A program made the position numbers and the translations under genes. The notes under the pieces are model-generated. The model searched no databases. It saw only the letters and a list, made by a program, of their open reading frames with translations, and had not been told where the DNA came from. From Bacteroidales bacterium (lineage in GTDB: Bacteria; Bacteroidota; Bacteroidia; Bacteroidales; UBA932): a stretch of 15,588 nucleotides of DNA. The DNA lies in NCBI GenBank assembly GCA_016283985.1, contig JAEENZ010000237.1, positions 1 to 15,588 of the forward strand, written 5' to 3'. Shown here piece after piece: positions 6,158 through 14,283 of this stretch (position 1 is its first letter; the number at the start of each line of letters is the position of its first letter).

Positions 6158-7960
6158 ATGAAACGTTTAGCCCTAATAGTATTTCTTTTGATTCCCCTGT
6201 TATCATGGGCACAGGAGGAATCTGAAGACGCATACAGCATAGCGGAAAAGCAGTTCTTCGAGGCTGATTACGGGGCGGCGATAAAAACGGCACTTGACGG
6301 GCTGAAACAGGAACCGGCAAAGTCTTCGGAGGAATCCGCCGCCGAGCTTTACTCCATACTGGGCGCATCTTATTCAAGGCTGGGGGCGTTCGACAAGGCA
6401 TCCGATTACTTCGTTCGCTGCTATGAATTCGACAAGAAATCCCAGAATCCCGAAGGCATGTCTTCGTCGCTCATCAATCTTGCTTCGATGTATGTCTACG
6501 CCGGAAAACCGGAGATGGCCGAGAAGGAAGCCCTGGAGGCCATTGCCGTTGAGAAGCCTCTGGGAAGACCTGCGAAACTTGCCATGGCGTACGGAAAGGC
6601 GTGCGATGTTTATCATGCCTTGAAACAGGATGAGACAGCGTTGGAGTATGCCAATCTGGCCGTAAAGACCGCAATGGAGACGGAAGATCCGGGCGCGATA
6701 GCAATCAGGATGAGCCAGCGGGCATATCCGCTTCTCGCCCTCGGGAGATACAAGGAAGCGACGGATGATCTGAACTATGCCGAGAAAGTTTTCCTTGATA
6801 TCGGGAACAAGCAGTCGCTTGCCATAGTTTATTTCCAGTTGGCCGGCCTGCACGAGAAATACGAAAGGAATACCCTGTCGACATCCTACTACAAAAAGGC
6901 GCTGGACCTTGCCAGGGAACTCCCCGACAAACCTCTTGAGCAGAGAATATGCCTGTCTTATGCCAACCACCTGAAGAACATCAATCCCAAGGAGGCCTAT
7001 GCGCTTCTGGACCGATCTTCGACCCTACAGGCTGAGATAGCGAAAACCGACAGTGACAAGGCTCTGGAACTGTTCAACATCGAGTATGATACTGCCAAAA
7101 GGGAGGAGCAGATTGCTACGCAGGAACGTGCCCTTCAGCATAAAAGGAACACGATAGCGCTTCTGCTCAGCGTATTGGCCCTCCTCCTCATTGCCGCGGC
7201 AATCACCGCCGTCACGGCCGTCCATTCCAATAAAGTCAAGAAAGAACTCAAGCAGAGCAACGACCAGAAAGGCTTCCTTCTCAAAGTGATTTCCCACGAT
7301 ATTATGTCCCCGGCGATCGCTATGTTAAGGGGCATCCAGATGCTCAGGAGCCATTCCCGTATTCCGGAGGATGCCCAATCCTCGGAAGTCCTTGCCCAAT
7401 TGGAAAGGCAGGCCGAATCGGAGGTAGAACTGATAGGCAATGCCGTAAAATGGGTCCAGAATAAAGATGGATCTTCTTCTGGCGAGGACACCCATTTCAA
7501 CATTGTCGAGATGGTGCAGGAGGCTATCGGACAGTATCGCGAAATCGCCGCCCAAAAGGGCATTACGCTCGAGCAGGATTTTCAGGAAGATAGCATCATT
7601 GTCTGCTGCAACCGCAATCATCTTCAATTCGCATTGAGAAATCTCCTTTCCAATGCCATCAAGTTTTCCAATCCCGGCAACAAGGTAATAATCCATCTGC
7701 ATCCGGAGAATGACTGTATCAATTTGAGCGTGGAGGATTTCGGCATTGGAATCCCTGAAGACAAACTTGACGCAATTTACAGCTCCGAGACCACTTTCCG
7801 CCGTTCAGGCACATCTGGTGAACCAAGCCACGGAATAGGTCTTGCAGTCAGCCGGGATCTGATTGCGTCTATCGGAGGCAGGCTCACCGTGCAAAGTGCA
7901 GAAGGAAAAGGCAGTATCTTCACTATTCAAATCCCAAAAGGAGGGCGAGCGAGTGAGTGA
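6158..7960 (+). CDS. TPR-containing membrane sensor histidine kinase
   Basis: 600 residues from ATG at 6158. The in-frame ATG at 6140 is rejected because it lies upstream of the -7 box. Signal sequence MKRLALIVFLLIPLLSWAQ, then about 300 residues of helical tetratricopeptide-like repeats in the periplasm (for example AAELYSILGASYSRLGAFDKASDYF), a transmembrane segment at about 331-353 (IALLLSVLALLLIAAAITAV), and a cytoplasmic kinase. The H-box is ISHDIMSP with phospho-accepting His380. The ATPase domain shows the N-box LRNLLSNAIKFSNP (about 493-506), G1 DFGIGIP (about 527) and G2 SHGIGLAVS (about 556), ending in the usual GSIFTIQIPK. It autophosphorylates and should pass phosphate to the regulator whose gene overlaps its 3' end by 8 nt. 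The TPR region probably senses a protein or peptide in the periplasm; ligand unknown. Divergent from the fimbrillin operon, which is its most likely target. Confidence 0.9.
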   Translation: MKRLALIVFLLIPLLSWAQEESEDAYSIAEKQFFEADYGAAIKTALDGLKQEPAKSSEESAAELYSILGASYSRLGAFDKASDYFVRCYEFDKKSQNPEGMSSSLINLASMYVYAGKPEMAEKEALEAIAVEKPLGRPAKLAMAYGKACDVYHALKQDETALEYANLAVKTAMETEDPGAIAIRMSQRAYPLLALGRYKEATDDLNYAEKVFLDIGNKQSLAIVYFQLAGLHEKYERNTLSTSYYKKALDLARELPDKPLEQRICLSYANHLKNINPKEAYALLDRSSTLQAEIAKTDSDKALELFNIEYDTAKREEQIATQERALQHKRNTIALLLSVLALLLIAAAITAVTAVHSNKVKKELKQSNDQKGFLLKVISHDIMSPAIAMLRGIQMLRSHSRIPEDAQSSEVLAQLERQAESEVELIGNAVKWVQNKDGSSSGEDTHFNIVEMVQEAIGQYREIAAQKGITLEQDFQEDSIIVCCNRNHLQFALRNLLSNAIKFSNPGNKVIIHLHPENDCINLSVEDFGIGIPEDKLDAIYSSETTFRRSGTSGEPSHGIGLAVSRDLIASIGGRLTVQSAEGKGSIFTIQIPKGGRASE

Positions 7961-8588
7961 TAATGTGAGACTTATGTTGGTGGACGACCACCCTCTCATG
8001 CTTTTCGGCATCACAGCGATGCTGGAAGGCAAGGGCGTAGAAATCGTGGGGACCGCAGGAAATGGCATAGATGCCTTAAAAAAAGCTGAAGAACTCAAAC
8101 CGGATGTTATGATGCTCGACATTGTGATGCCCGGGATGGACGGAATTGAACTTGCCAGAAGGATGAGGGCTGAAATGCCGGATGTCGCCCTCCTGGTTCT
8201 TTCCAGTGACTCTTCCCTGGCGTCATTGGAGACTCTTCTCAACATAGGAATAGACGGTTTCCTGTCCAAAACCAGTGATGCATCCGTAATGATCGATGCA
8301 ATCAAGAGCGTTGCCGCAGGATACGAATTCTATGGAACGGATATCGCCAGGTTGATCGAACGGATAAGTCTTGCAAAGAAGGCATCCAACAGCATGTTCA
8401 CGCCAAGGGAGATCGACGTGATACGCCTCAGTTGCATGGGGCTTCAATACAAGGAGATAGCCGGACGCCTGGGCATCAAATACCTGACCGTGGTCACGAT
8501 CAAGAACAACATTTTCCGGAAACTTGGCATAAACAATACCGTCGAACTGGTAATCTATGCCATCAAGAACGGACTGATTTCCCTATAG
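7953..8588 (+). CDS. NarL/LuxR-type response regulator
   Basis: 211 residues from GTG at 7953, chosen because AAGGAGGG lies 7 nt upstream and the receiver domain begins directly; the long upstream extension to an ATG at 7863 would only repeat kinase DNA in another frame. Receiver domain, residues 5-120: acidic pair Asp11-Asp12, phospho-accepting Asp56 in MMLDIVMPGMDG, conserved Lys106 in FLSKTSD. C-terminal LuxR-type helix-turn-helix, about 149-209: FTPREIDVIRLSCMGLQYKE then IAGRLGIKYLTVVTIKNNIF and RKLGINNTVELV. The GTG overlaps the kinase stop by 8 nt, indicating translational coupling and a cognate pair. Its last six bases, CTATAG, are shared with the stop region of the convergent glycosyltransferase gene. 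Confidence 0.93.
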   Translation: MSDNVRLMLVDDHPLMLFGITAMLEGKGVEIVGTAGNGIDALKKAEELKPDVMMLDIVMPGMDGIELARRMRAEMPDVALLVLSSDSSLASLETLLNIGIDGFLSKTSDASVMIDAIKSVAAGYEFYGTDIARLIERISLAKKASNSMFTPREIDVIRLSCMGLQYKEIAGRLGIKYLTVVTIKNNIFRKLGINNTVELVIYAIKNGLISL

Positions 8589-9422
8589 ACATTTGCGAAG
8601 ATACGGCCGTTCGGCGAAGAGGGTGCGGTCCCAGCGGATTGCTATCCAGCGGCAGCGCCTGAGGATGTGCTTGTGCACCGGCTCAAGGGGGGATCCGGGC
8701 AGGCGGTCGCGCCAGAACTCATAGAGATCCAGGAAGTTGCGGGCGGATGCGGCACGGCGGACCTTGCGGGCCTGACGGGTTTCGGAAGCGGAATTGTTTC
8801 TGCGATAATGATACAGCGTCTCCGGCAATAAGGCCACCTTCTTGCAATAGAACAGCAGCTGCCCCATCAGCACCATGTCTTCGTGCATGTTCCCATGCGG
8901 ATAGAACAGATCATCGCGGTAGCAGCTGCGGCGGGCGAACTTGTTAACCACATAACCGTGGGCCTTGTTGCAGAAAACATCCCGGGAAAACGCCTTCGGG
9001 TCCGTGTAAACATTGTCTTTCGAGATATGGAAGCGGCCCTCCCCCTTTTCCTTGCGAACATAATAATACACCACGTCGGCATCGGTTTCCTCGGCTTTGC
9101 GGACCAGTTTCTCCACCGCATCCAGTTCCAGCCAGTCGTCCGAATCCACATGGAGGACATAGTCTCCGGTAGCGTGCTGAAGACCGGTCAGGCGCGCCTG
9201 GGGTAAGCCGCCATTAGGCTTGCGGACTATCTCTATGCGGTCACGAAGTCCTGCGAACTTACTGTCTATCAGCGAATTCAGCTTGTCCACCGAGGCATCC
9301 GGGCTACCGTCATCAACAAAGACAAACTGGATGTCTCCATAGCTCTGACCCAGCACCGATTCGGCGCACTGCTCGATGTAGCGCTCCACTTTATATATGG
9401 GAACTATGATGCTTACTTTCAT
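8583..9422 (-). CDS. Family 2 (GT-A) glycosyltransferase
   Basis: 279 residues. N-terminal GT-A fold: MKVSIIVPIYKVERYIEQCA, VFVDDGS (residues 35-40, nucleotide-binding aspartates), PNGGLPQARLTGL, and the metal-binding DSDDW (93-97). A second half with HEDMVLMGQLLFYCKKVALL and LYHYRRNNSAS is typical of bacterial family 2 enzymes that extend cell-surface polysaccharides by adding a sugar from a nucleotide-sugar donor. No membrane segment; cytoplasmic. Its ATG overlaps the Stealth gene stop as ATGA (9419-9422). It is the last gene of the uvrA operon and ends tail-to-tail with the response regulator, sharing 6 bp. Donor and acceptor sugars cannot be inferred. Confidence 0.92.
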   Translation of the reverse strand: MKVSIIVPIYKVERYIEQCAESVLGQSYGDIQFVFVDDGSPDASVDKLNSLIDSKFAGLRDRIEIVRKPNGGLPQARLTGLQHATGDYVLHVDSDDWLELDAVEKLVRKAEETDADVVYYYVRKEKGEGRFHISKDNVYTDPKAFSRDVFCNKAHGYVVNKFARRSCYRDDLFYPHGNMHEDMVLMGQLLFYCKKVALLPETLYHYRRNNSASETRQARKVRRAASARNFLDLYEFWRDRLPGSPLEPVHKHILRRCRWIAIRWDRTLFAERPYLRKCL

Positions 9423-10297
9423 TTCTCGTAGCGGGATTTATCGGGCAGTATCTCTTCGAAGGCGGCCAGCAGCTGGTCCCTGCAAGCGAGGAACTTCTCG
9501 TTGGTCATGTGCACGTCGTTGATGCATACCATCTTGGTGGATGGCTTGCGCAGGAAGTCGCATATCTTCTCTATGGAATGGGCGGCCAGGCTGAAGTGCT
9601 TATTGGATAGCTTGCGGTTGCGGGCCTTTCCCTGATAATACATGTAGTCCAGGAACATGTACTGATTATAGTTCGCACGCGTGCGAAGAGGGCTGAGAGA
9701 AGCCATTATCTCCGGCTCCACCTTGGCATATAGTTCATCGCACTGGCTCTTGAGCATCGGCGAAGCGGTGTGCTGCGGGCGCACGTAGCGGCAGGATTCC
9801 GGCATGCCCAGGGCCTTTCGGGCGAGGGAGTCGGAATGATGCACCAGGTAGCGGAAGTCCCCGAAATAGAGGAAGTTATGCGCGAACTTCATGGCCGGCA
9901 CACCGTCCGGGAAGAAGTCTTCGAAGCGGCAGGGCTTCACCGTGTACATGTCGTCGTTAAAATACAGGAACCTTTCGGTAAGACCCGGTATCCTGTGAAG
10001 GAACATCTCGATCATTGAGCTGTTGAACGTAGGCAGATGCTCCTCGGGCATGATATCCTTGTGCAGCACAACATTCACCGTCTCCCGGTTCACCCACGAC
10101 GGCACCTGGCTCTCGCGAGCAACCACCAGATGGATGCGGTCGATGTAGGGCATGAACTTGTCGAGCCCGCGGAAGTGGTACTTCAGCGTGCCCCAGTCCC
10201 GGAAGCGCTTGTCCAGGATCTTCTTCCCGACAGTGCTCTCGTAATCCATCTGCCACAGCGGGTCCAGCCCGTCCACATAAGTAACTATAGCATCCAT
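9419..10297 (-). CDS. Stealth-family sugar-phosphate transferase
   Basis: 292 residues. Conserved Stealth regions are visible in order: CR1 DAIVTYVDGLDPLWQ (2-16); CR2 RFRDWGTLKYHFRGLDKFMP (31-50) continuing through YIDRIHLVVA, LPTFNSSMIEMFLHRIPGLT and FLYFNDDMY (to about 118); CR3-like RANYNQYMFLDYMYYQGKAR (about 203-222); and a short CR4-like MVCINDVHM. Stealth proteins include capsule sugar-phosphate transferases of bacteria and the catalytic region of animal GlcNAc-1-phosphotransferase: they move hexose-1-phosphate from a nucleotide donor to a glycan. Starts 2 nt after the upstream phosphodiesterase gene and overlaps the glycosyltransferase gene. A joint role in a phosphosugar-containing surface glycan is likely; the precise donor is not visible. 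Confidence 0.9.
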   Translation of the reverse strand: MDAIVTYVDGLDPLWQMDYESTVGKKILDKRFRDWGTLKYHFRGLDKFMPYIDRIHLVVARESQVPSWVNRETVNVVLHKDIMPEEHLPTFNSSMIEMFLHRIPGLTERFLYFNDDMYTVKPCRFEDFFPDGVPAMKFAHNFLYFGDFRYLVHHSDSLARKALGMPESCRYVRPQHTASPMLKSQCDELYAKVEPEIMASLSPLRTRANYNQYMFLDYMYYQGKARNRKLSNKHFSLAAHSIEKICDFLRKPSTKMVCINDVHMTNEKFLACRDQLLAAFEEILPDKSRYEK

Positions 10298-10299
10298 AA

Positions 10300-11088
10300 C
10301 TATCTGGTTTTCAAGTATTCAATCATGTACCGGGGAATGTCGGTCTGGATGGCCCCGGCGCCATTGTCTATCAGCCAGCCTATCCCCTCAGCCATAGGCT
10401 TGGCATCATCGTGTCCCCCGCAAAGGGAGGGCCATAGCGAGTCGTACCAGATGCGGCTCCGGCCTGCCAGCCGGGCTCGCACTATGGTCAGCGCGGGGTT
10501 GGCGTCATCATAAAAGGTCAGTTCGTAGATCTTCGGATCCAGCTTCTGCACGTAGGCTTCCACCTTGGCGATAGCGCCGCTGGGATTGAGGTTGATGATG
10601 GGCATGAAGATCACCCGGTCCCGGTACGGGCCCAGCACCTCCAGCACCTTGTGTGCTTCGCGGCTGCTCTTGATGATTATCTGCTCCACCGTTCCCGTCC
10701 GTTCCGCAACTTCCATCACCTCGTCGAACAGGCCGAAGGTTTTATCGAGATTGATGAGGACGCGGTCCTTGGCGGCCAGCAGCGCTTCTTCCAGCGTGGG
10801 AGCACCGGCAGGGCGGAAGAGTACAGGGTTGTGATGCAGGATCAGTTCGCCGCCCAGCGTCTTGCGCACATCTATCTCCACTATCTCCACCCCCATCTCT
10901 ATGGCCTTCTCGATGGCATCCAGGGAATTCTCGGGGGCCTCGCGCCAGGCACCCCGGTGGGCGGCCACGAACACGGTCGGGTCGGAAGGATCCAGCAGCT
11001 TCGCGCGGAGCGTCTCAGCCCTGGTCTGTGCAAACAGACCGGCGCTGATCGCGAAGAGCGCGAGCATTATGGACAGTCCCCGTTTCAT
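10300..11088 (-). CDS. Secreted glycerophosphodiester phosphodiesterase-like protein
   Basis: 262 residues with a signal sequence (MKRGLSIMLALFAISAGLFA, cleavage near AQT), so periplasmic or exported. Family hallmarks: AHRG (His44, Arg45), PENS (52-55), EIVEIDVRKT (metal ligands Glu71, Asp73), ILHH (His86 probable second catalytic His) and, near the end, GAIQTDIP. The family hydrolyses glycerophosphodiesters to glycerol-3-phosphate and an alcohol. Oddity: the usual His-Asp after the EID motif is His86-Asn87 here, and the following loop (normally ...TTNGKG...) is shortened to NPVLFRPAGAPT, so substrate or activity may differ. Its ATG overlaps the uvrA stop as ATGA (11085-11088), and the Stealth gene follows after 2 nt. 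Together with that gene it suggests turnover or editing of phosphodiester-linked glycans. Confidence 0.85.
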   Translation of the reverse strand: MKRGLSIMLALFAISAGLFAQTRAETLRAKLLDPSDPTVFVAAHRGAWREAPENSLDAIEKAIEMGVEIVEIDVRKTLGGELILHHNPVLFRPAGAPTLEEALLAAKDRVLINLDKTFGLFDEVMEVAERTGTVEQIIIKSSREAHKVLEVLGPYRDRVIFMPIINLNPSGAIAKVEAYVQKLDPKIYELTFYDDANPALTIVRARLAGRSRIWYDSLWPSLCGGHDDAKPMAEGIGWLIDNGAGAIQTDIPRYMIEYLKTR

Positions 11089-13970
11089 CTTCTAAGATAT
11101 TGAGCTGTAAAGGTTTGCGCGGAGGATATCATCTGCTCCGGCGTGCCCGCGAACACCACTTCCCCGCCCCTGCTTCCGGCATCCGGCCCGAGGTCTATCA
11201 GCCAGTCCGCGCTGCGGATGACATCCGGGTTGTGTTCCACCACCACGAGGCTGTGGCCGGCGTCCAGCAGGGCGTCGAAGGCCTTCAGCAGCTTCTCCAC
11301 GTCGAAGAAGTGCAGGCCGGTGGTGGGCTCGTCGAAGATGAACATTATCTTTTCTTTCTTCCGGTTCTCGCCGCTGATGGAGAGGAAGTACGCGAGTTTG
11401 ATGCGCTGGCTTTCGCCTCCGGAAAGGGTGCTGCTGCTCTGCCCGAGCTTGAGGTATCCCAGGCCCACGTCCACCAGCGGTTGCAGCTTGGCCGCGATGC
11501 TCTGGGCCGCATCTTCCTTCCCCTCGCGGAAGAAGGCGATGGCGTCCTCGATGCTCATGTTCAGGATGTCGTCGATGTTCTTCTCGCGGTAGCGAACCTC
11601 CAGGATGTCTTGTTTGAAGCGCTTGCCGCCGCATTCCTCGCAGACCATGGTCACGTCCGACATGAACTGCATGGGGATGGTGACAACGCCTTCGCCCTGG
11701 CATTCGGGGCAGCGGCCGCCTTCCTGATTGAAGGAGAAGTAGGACGGGCCGTAGCCGTTGATCTTGGCGTACTGCTGGTCGGAAAGGAGTTTGCGGATCT
11801 CGTCGTAGACTTTGAGGTAGGTGACGGGATTGCTGCGGGTGCTCTTGCCTATGGGGTTCTGGTCGACGTACTCCACCCGTGTGATGCGGTCGAGGTTGCC
11901 GGCGAGGGCCCTGTGGGTGCCGGGGAGGTCGCCTGCGTCGTTCAGGCGGCGGTAGAGGGCCGGGTAGAGAATGTCCCCAACCAGGCTGGATTTTCCGGAT
12001 CCACTGACGCCGGTGACGACGGTCAGGACGCGCAGCGGGAATTCGACGGTGATGTCCTTGAGGTTGTGTTCCATGGCGCCTTCGATGCGGATGGCGTAGT
12101 TCCAGCTGCGTTTTGCTCGCTGGTATCGGGGGCGGCCGGCCAGGTATTGTAATGTTAAAGATTGTTTAGGGCCTGCGCCGGCGTCATTCCCGTGCTCGCC
12201 AAAAAAAGGCTCGCCCGGAAAAGCGCCGGTCTCCGGCTGCCCAATAGCATCTTCAACCTTCCCCTGATAAACCACTTCACCACCGTTAACACCCGCCAAC
12301 GGCCCCATATCAATCAGGAGGTCGGCCGCGCGGATGATGTCTTCGTCGTGCTCGACGACGAGGACGGTGTTGCCAAGGTCCCGGAGGCGGCGAAGGACGC
12401 CGATGAGGCGTTCGGTGTCGCGGGAGTGGAGGCCGATGGAGGGTTCGTCCAGTATGTACAGGGATCCAACGAGGGAGCTGCCGAGGGCGGTGACCAGATT
12501 CACGCGCTGGCTTTCGCCGCCGGACAGGGTGTTCATAGTGCGGTTCAGGGTCAGATAACCAAGGCCCACGTCCTCGATGCACTGCAGGCGGGAGATTATT
12601 TCAGCGATGGGTTCAGCGACCGTAGTACGCTCGTTTTCAGGGATTTGAATGTTCTGGAAGAAGTCCAGCGCCTCCTCGCTCGTCATCGTGAGTATGTCGT
12701 TGATGTTCTTGCCGGCAACCTGCACGTAGAGGGCTTCCTTGCGGAGGCGGCTGCCGTGGCATTCACTGCAGTTCGTGCGTCCGCTAAAGCGGTTCTCCAT
12801 GAACTTGTACTGTATCTTGTAGCGCTGGGTGTGCACCCATTCGAAGAATTCGTTGATGCCGACTATGCTTTCCTCATCTCCCTCTATGCTGTGGCCGTTC
12901 CAGATGATCTCGCGTTCGGCTTCGCTGAGGTTGCAGTAGGGTTCGAAAGGGCGGATACCGTAGCGGGGCGCGACGTGCACCAGGTGCTGGGTGAACCAGC
13001 CCATCTTGTCTCCGCGCCAGCAGGCAATCGCGCCGTCGTAGATGCTCTTGGTCTTGTCGGGCACCACGAGGTCTTCGCTGATGCCGATTATCTTCCCCAG
13101 GCCGCCGCATACTGGGCATGCGCCCAGGGGACTGTTGAAACTGAATAGATAATCGTCAGGTTCGCGGAAGGTGATGCCATCCAGTTCAAATCGATTACAG
13201 AAATCGATTTGAACATCCTGCGCCACCAGCCTGATATCCCCGCCCCCGCGGGAAAAAGCATCGGAGATTGAGGAGAGGAGGCGGGTGCGGAGGTCTTTAT
13301 CTTCCGTATAATCAGCGGGGGCCGCGACCTTCAGGCGGTCGATCAGCAGCCAGGCGTCTGAGGGATAGTTGCCGTCGAGCTGGAGGATGTCGTCGATCTG
13401 GCGGACTTCGCCGGCGTCCTGTCCGGAGCCGGGGATGTAGAGGCGCGAGTAGCCATCCTCCTTCAGGCCAAGCATCAGTTCTACCTTGTCGTCCCGCGTG
13501 TCCCAGTTCAGGTTGGCGAGGATGTAGAGGGTCTTGGGGGTATTGGCCTCGAGCCAGCGCATCACGTCCGCCGGGCCGTCCTTATGTACCTCGCGGCCGC
13601 TGACCGGGGAGAAGGTGTGTCCGATGCGGGCGAAGATGAGGCGGAGGAAGTCGTAGATTTCGGTGGTGGTGGCGACGGTGGAACGAGGGTTCTTGACGTT
13701 GACTTTCTGTTCGATGGCGATGGCCGGGGGGATGCCGTCGATGAGGTCGACGTCCGGTTTGCTCATGCGGCCGAGGAACTGGCGGGCGTAGGAGGATACA
13801 CTTTCCGCGAAGCGTCTCTGGCCCTCTGCATAAAGGGTGTCGAACGCCAGGCTGGACTTTCCACTGCCGGAAATGCCGGTCACCACCACGAACTTTCCGC
13901 GCGGTATTTCCAGGTCGATGTTCTTAAGGTTATTGACCCTTGCCCCCTTTATGATTATCGAGTCGCTCAA
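11085..13970 (-). CDS. uvrA: Excinuclease ABC subunit A
   Basis: 961 residues from TTG at 13970, the damage-recognition ATPase of nucleotide excision repair (works with UvrB and UvrC). The start is set by the conserved N-terminus SDSIIIKGARVNNLKNIDLE and a -7 box 6 nt upstream; no closer ATG fits. Motifs in order: Walker A GISGSGKSS (32-40), zinc-finger cysteines in CPVCGG and CSECHG, first signature LSGGESQRV and Walker B YILDEPSIGLH, second Walker A GVSGSGKSS, second zinc module CPECQG...CEECGG, second signature LSGGESQRI and Walker B FIFDEPTTGLH. Full length for the family. First gene of an operon continuing into the phosphodiesterase, Stealth and glycosyltransferase genes. An extension of the frame to 14135 crosses the tRNA gene in antisense and is artefactual. 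Confidence 0.97.
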   Translation of the reverse strand: MSDSIIIKGARVNNLKNIDLEIPRGKFVVVTGISGSGKSSLAFDTLYAEGQRRFAESVSSYARQFLGRMSKPDVDLIDGIPPAIAIEQKVNVKNPRSTVATTTEIYDFLRLIFARIGHTFSPVSGREVHKDGPADVMRWLEANTPKTLYILANLNWDTRDDKVELMLGLKEDGYSRLYIPGSGQDAGEVRQIDDILQLDGNYPSDAWLLIDRLKVAAPADYTEDKDLRTRLLSSISDAFSRGGGDIRLVAQDVQIDFCNRFELDGITFREPDDYLFSFNSPLGACPVCGGLGKIIGISEDLVVPDKTKSIYDGAIACWRGDKMGWFTQHLVHVAPRYGIRPFEPYCNLSEAEREIIWNGHSIEGDEESIVGINEFFEWVHTQRYKIQYKFMENRFSGRTNCSECHGSRLRKEALYVQVAGKNINDILTMTSEEALDFFQNIQIPENERTTVAEPIAEIISRLQCIEDVGLGYLTLNRTMNTLSGGESQRVNLVTALGSSLVGSLYILDEPSIGLHSRDTERLIGVLRRLRDLGNTVLVVEHDEDIIRAADLLIDMGPLAGVNGGEVVYQGKVEDAIGQPETGAFPGEPFFGEHGNDAGAGPKQSLTLQYLAGRPRYQRAKRSWNYAIRIEGAMEHNLKDITVEFPLRVLTVVTGVSGSGKSSLVGDILYPALYRRLNDAGDLPGTHRALAGNLDRITRVEYVDQNPIGKSTRSNPVTYLKVYDEIRKLLSDQQYAKINGYGPSYFSFNQEGGRCPECQGEGVVTIPMQFMSDVTMVCEECGGKRFKQDILEVRYREKNIDDILNMSIEDAIAFFREGKEDAAQSIAAKLQPLVDVGLGYLKLGQSSSTLSGGESQRIKLAYFLSISGENRKKEKIMFIFDEPTTGLHFFDVEKLLKAFDALLDAGHSLVVVEHNPDVIRSADWLIDLGPDAGSRGGEVVFAGTPEQMISSAQTFTAQYLRR

Positions 13971-13976
13971 AGTATA

Positions 13977-13984
13977 CAAAAATA
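13977..13984 (-). promoter_or_regulatory. -7 box of uvrA operon, predicted leaderless
   Basis: On the minus strand TATTTTTG matches TAnnTTTG and lies 6 nt before the TTG start codon. No consensus -33 TTTG is seen at the usual distance. It is back-to-back with the tRNA-Asp promoter. Confidence 0.6.
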
Positions 13985-14004
13985 GGAATTTTCTTCCGAA
14001 AAAA

Positions 14005-14035
14005 TTTGCAGAAACTGAAATTATCCCTATCTTTG
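14005..14035 (+). promoter_or_regulatory. Promoter of tRNA-Asp
   Basis: TTTG (14005-14008), 19-nt spacer, TATCTTTG (14028-14035): an exact Bacteroidota vegetative promoter. Start of transcription is expected near 14042, about 20 nt before the mature tRNA. Confidence 0.82.
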
Positions 14036-14063
14036 CATCCGCGTTTCGGCGCAACCAGCACCC

Positions 14064-14137
14064 GGTGCGGTAGTTCAGCTGGTTAGAATGCCGGCCTGTC
14101 ACGCCGGAGGTCGAGGGTTCGAGTCCCTTCCGCACCG
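14064..14137 (+). tRNA. tRNA-Asp (anticodon GTC)
   Basis: 74 nt forming a full cloverleaf: acceptor GGTGCGG (14064-14070) with CCGCACC (14130-14136), discriminator G at 14137; anticodon stem CCGGC/GCCGG (14091-14095 and 14103-14107) around loop CTGTCAC with GTC at 14098-14100; T-stem GAGGG/CCCTT around TTCGAGT. The 3' CCA is not encoded, so it must be added after processing. Single-gene transcript with its own promoter and terminator. Confidence 0.97.
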
Positions 14138-14139
14138 CT

Positions 14140-14177
14140 TAAAACAAGTTTCTGCCTTTTGGCAGGAACTTGTTTTA
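14140..14177 (+). terminator. Terminator of tRNA-Asp
   Basis: TAAAACAAGTT-T-CTGCC (14140-14156) pairs with GGCAG-G-AACTTGTTTTA (14161-14177): 17 bp with one T-G wobble and a TTTT loop, just after the tRNA. The 3' arm and the following GTTTTGG give the U-rich end. Confidence 0.85.
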
Positions 14178-14250
14178 GTTTTGGTAGGTCGTTGGCCGAA
14201 AGCGCCCATCAGCGTACAAGGTGGCGTCAAATGAATTACCCGGCGAGGAA

Positions 14251-14283
14251 TTGCACGGGTATAAGGAAGATTTACTATTTTTG
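14251..14283 (+). promoter_or_regulatory. Promoter of polymerase copy 2, predicted leaderless
   Basis: TTG (14251-14253), a 22-nt spacer, and TATTTTTG (14276-14283), 5 nt before the ATG at 14289. The -7 to ATG distance and the ATTA just before the ATG equal those of copy 1, but the spacer is longer and the upstream sequence unrelated, so the strength and control of the two copies probably differ. Confidence 0.65.

Noticed and set aside
7863..7952. ATG at 7863 as start of the response regulator
   Set aside because: The added 30 residues overlap the kinase ATPase domain in another frame; the GTG at 7953 has a strong ribosome site and begins the receiver domain properly.
11100..12152. 350-codon plus-strand open frame inside uvrA
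   Set aside because: Shadow of a GC-rich conserved gene: no domain, low-complexity A/V/E/G-rich composition, no ribosome site. The same holds for 12162-13148 and 1391-2524.
13971..14135. N-terminal extension of uvrA from an ATG at 14135
   Set aside because: The extra 55 residues (GLEPSTSGVTGRHSNQLNYR and so on) are the antisense of tRNA-Asp plus the divergent promoter region; the conserved UvrA N-terminus begins at the TTG at 13970.
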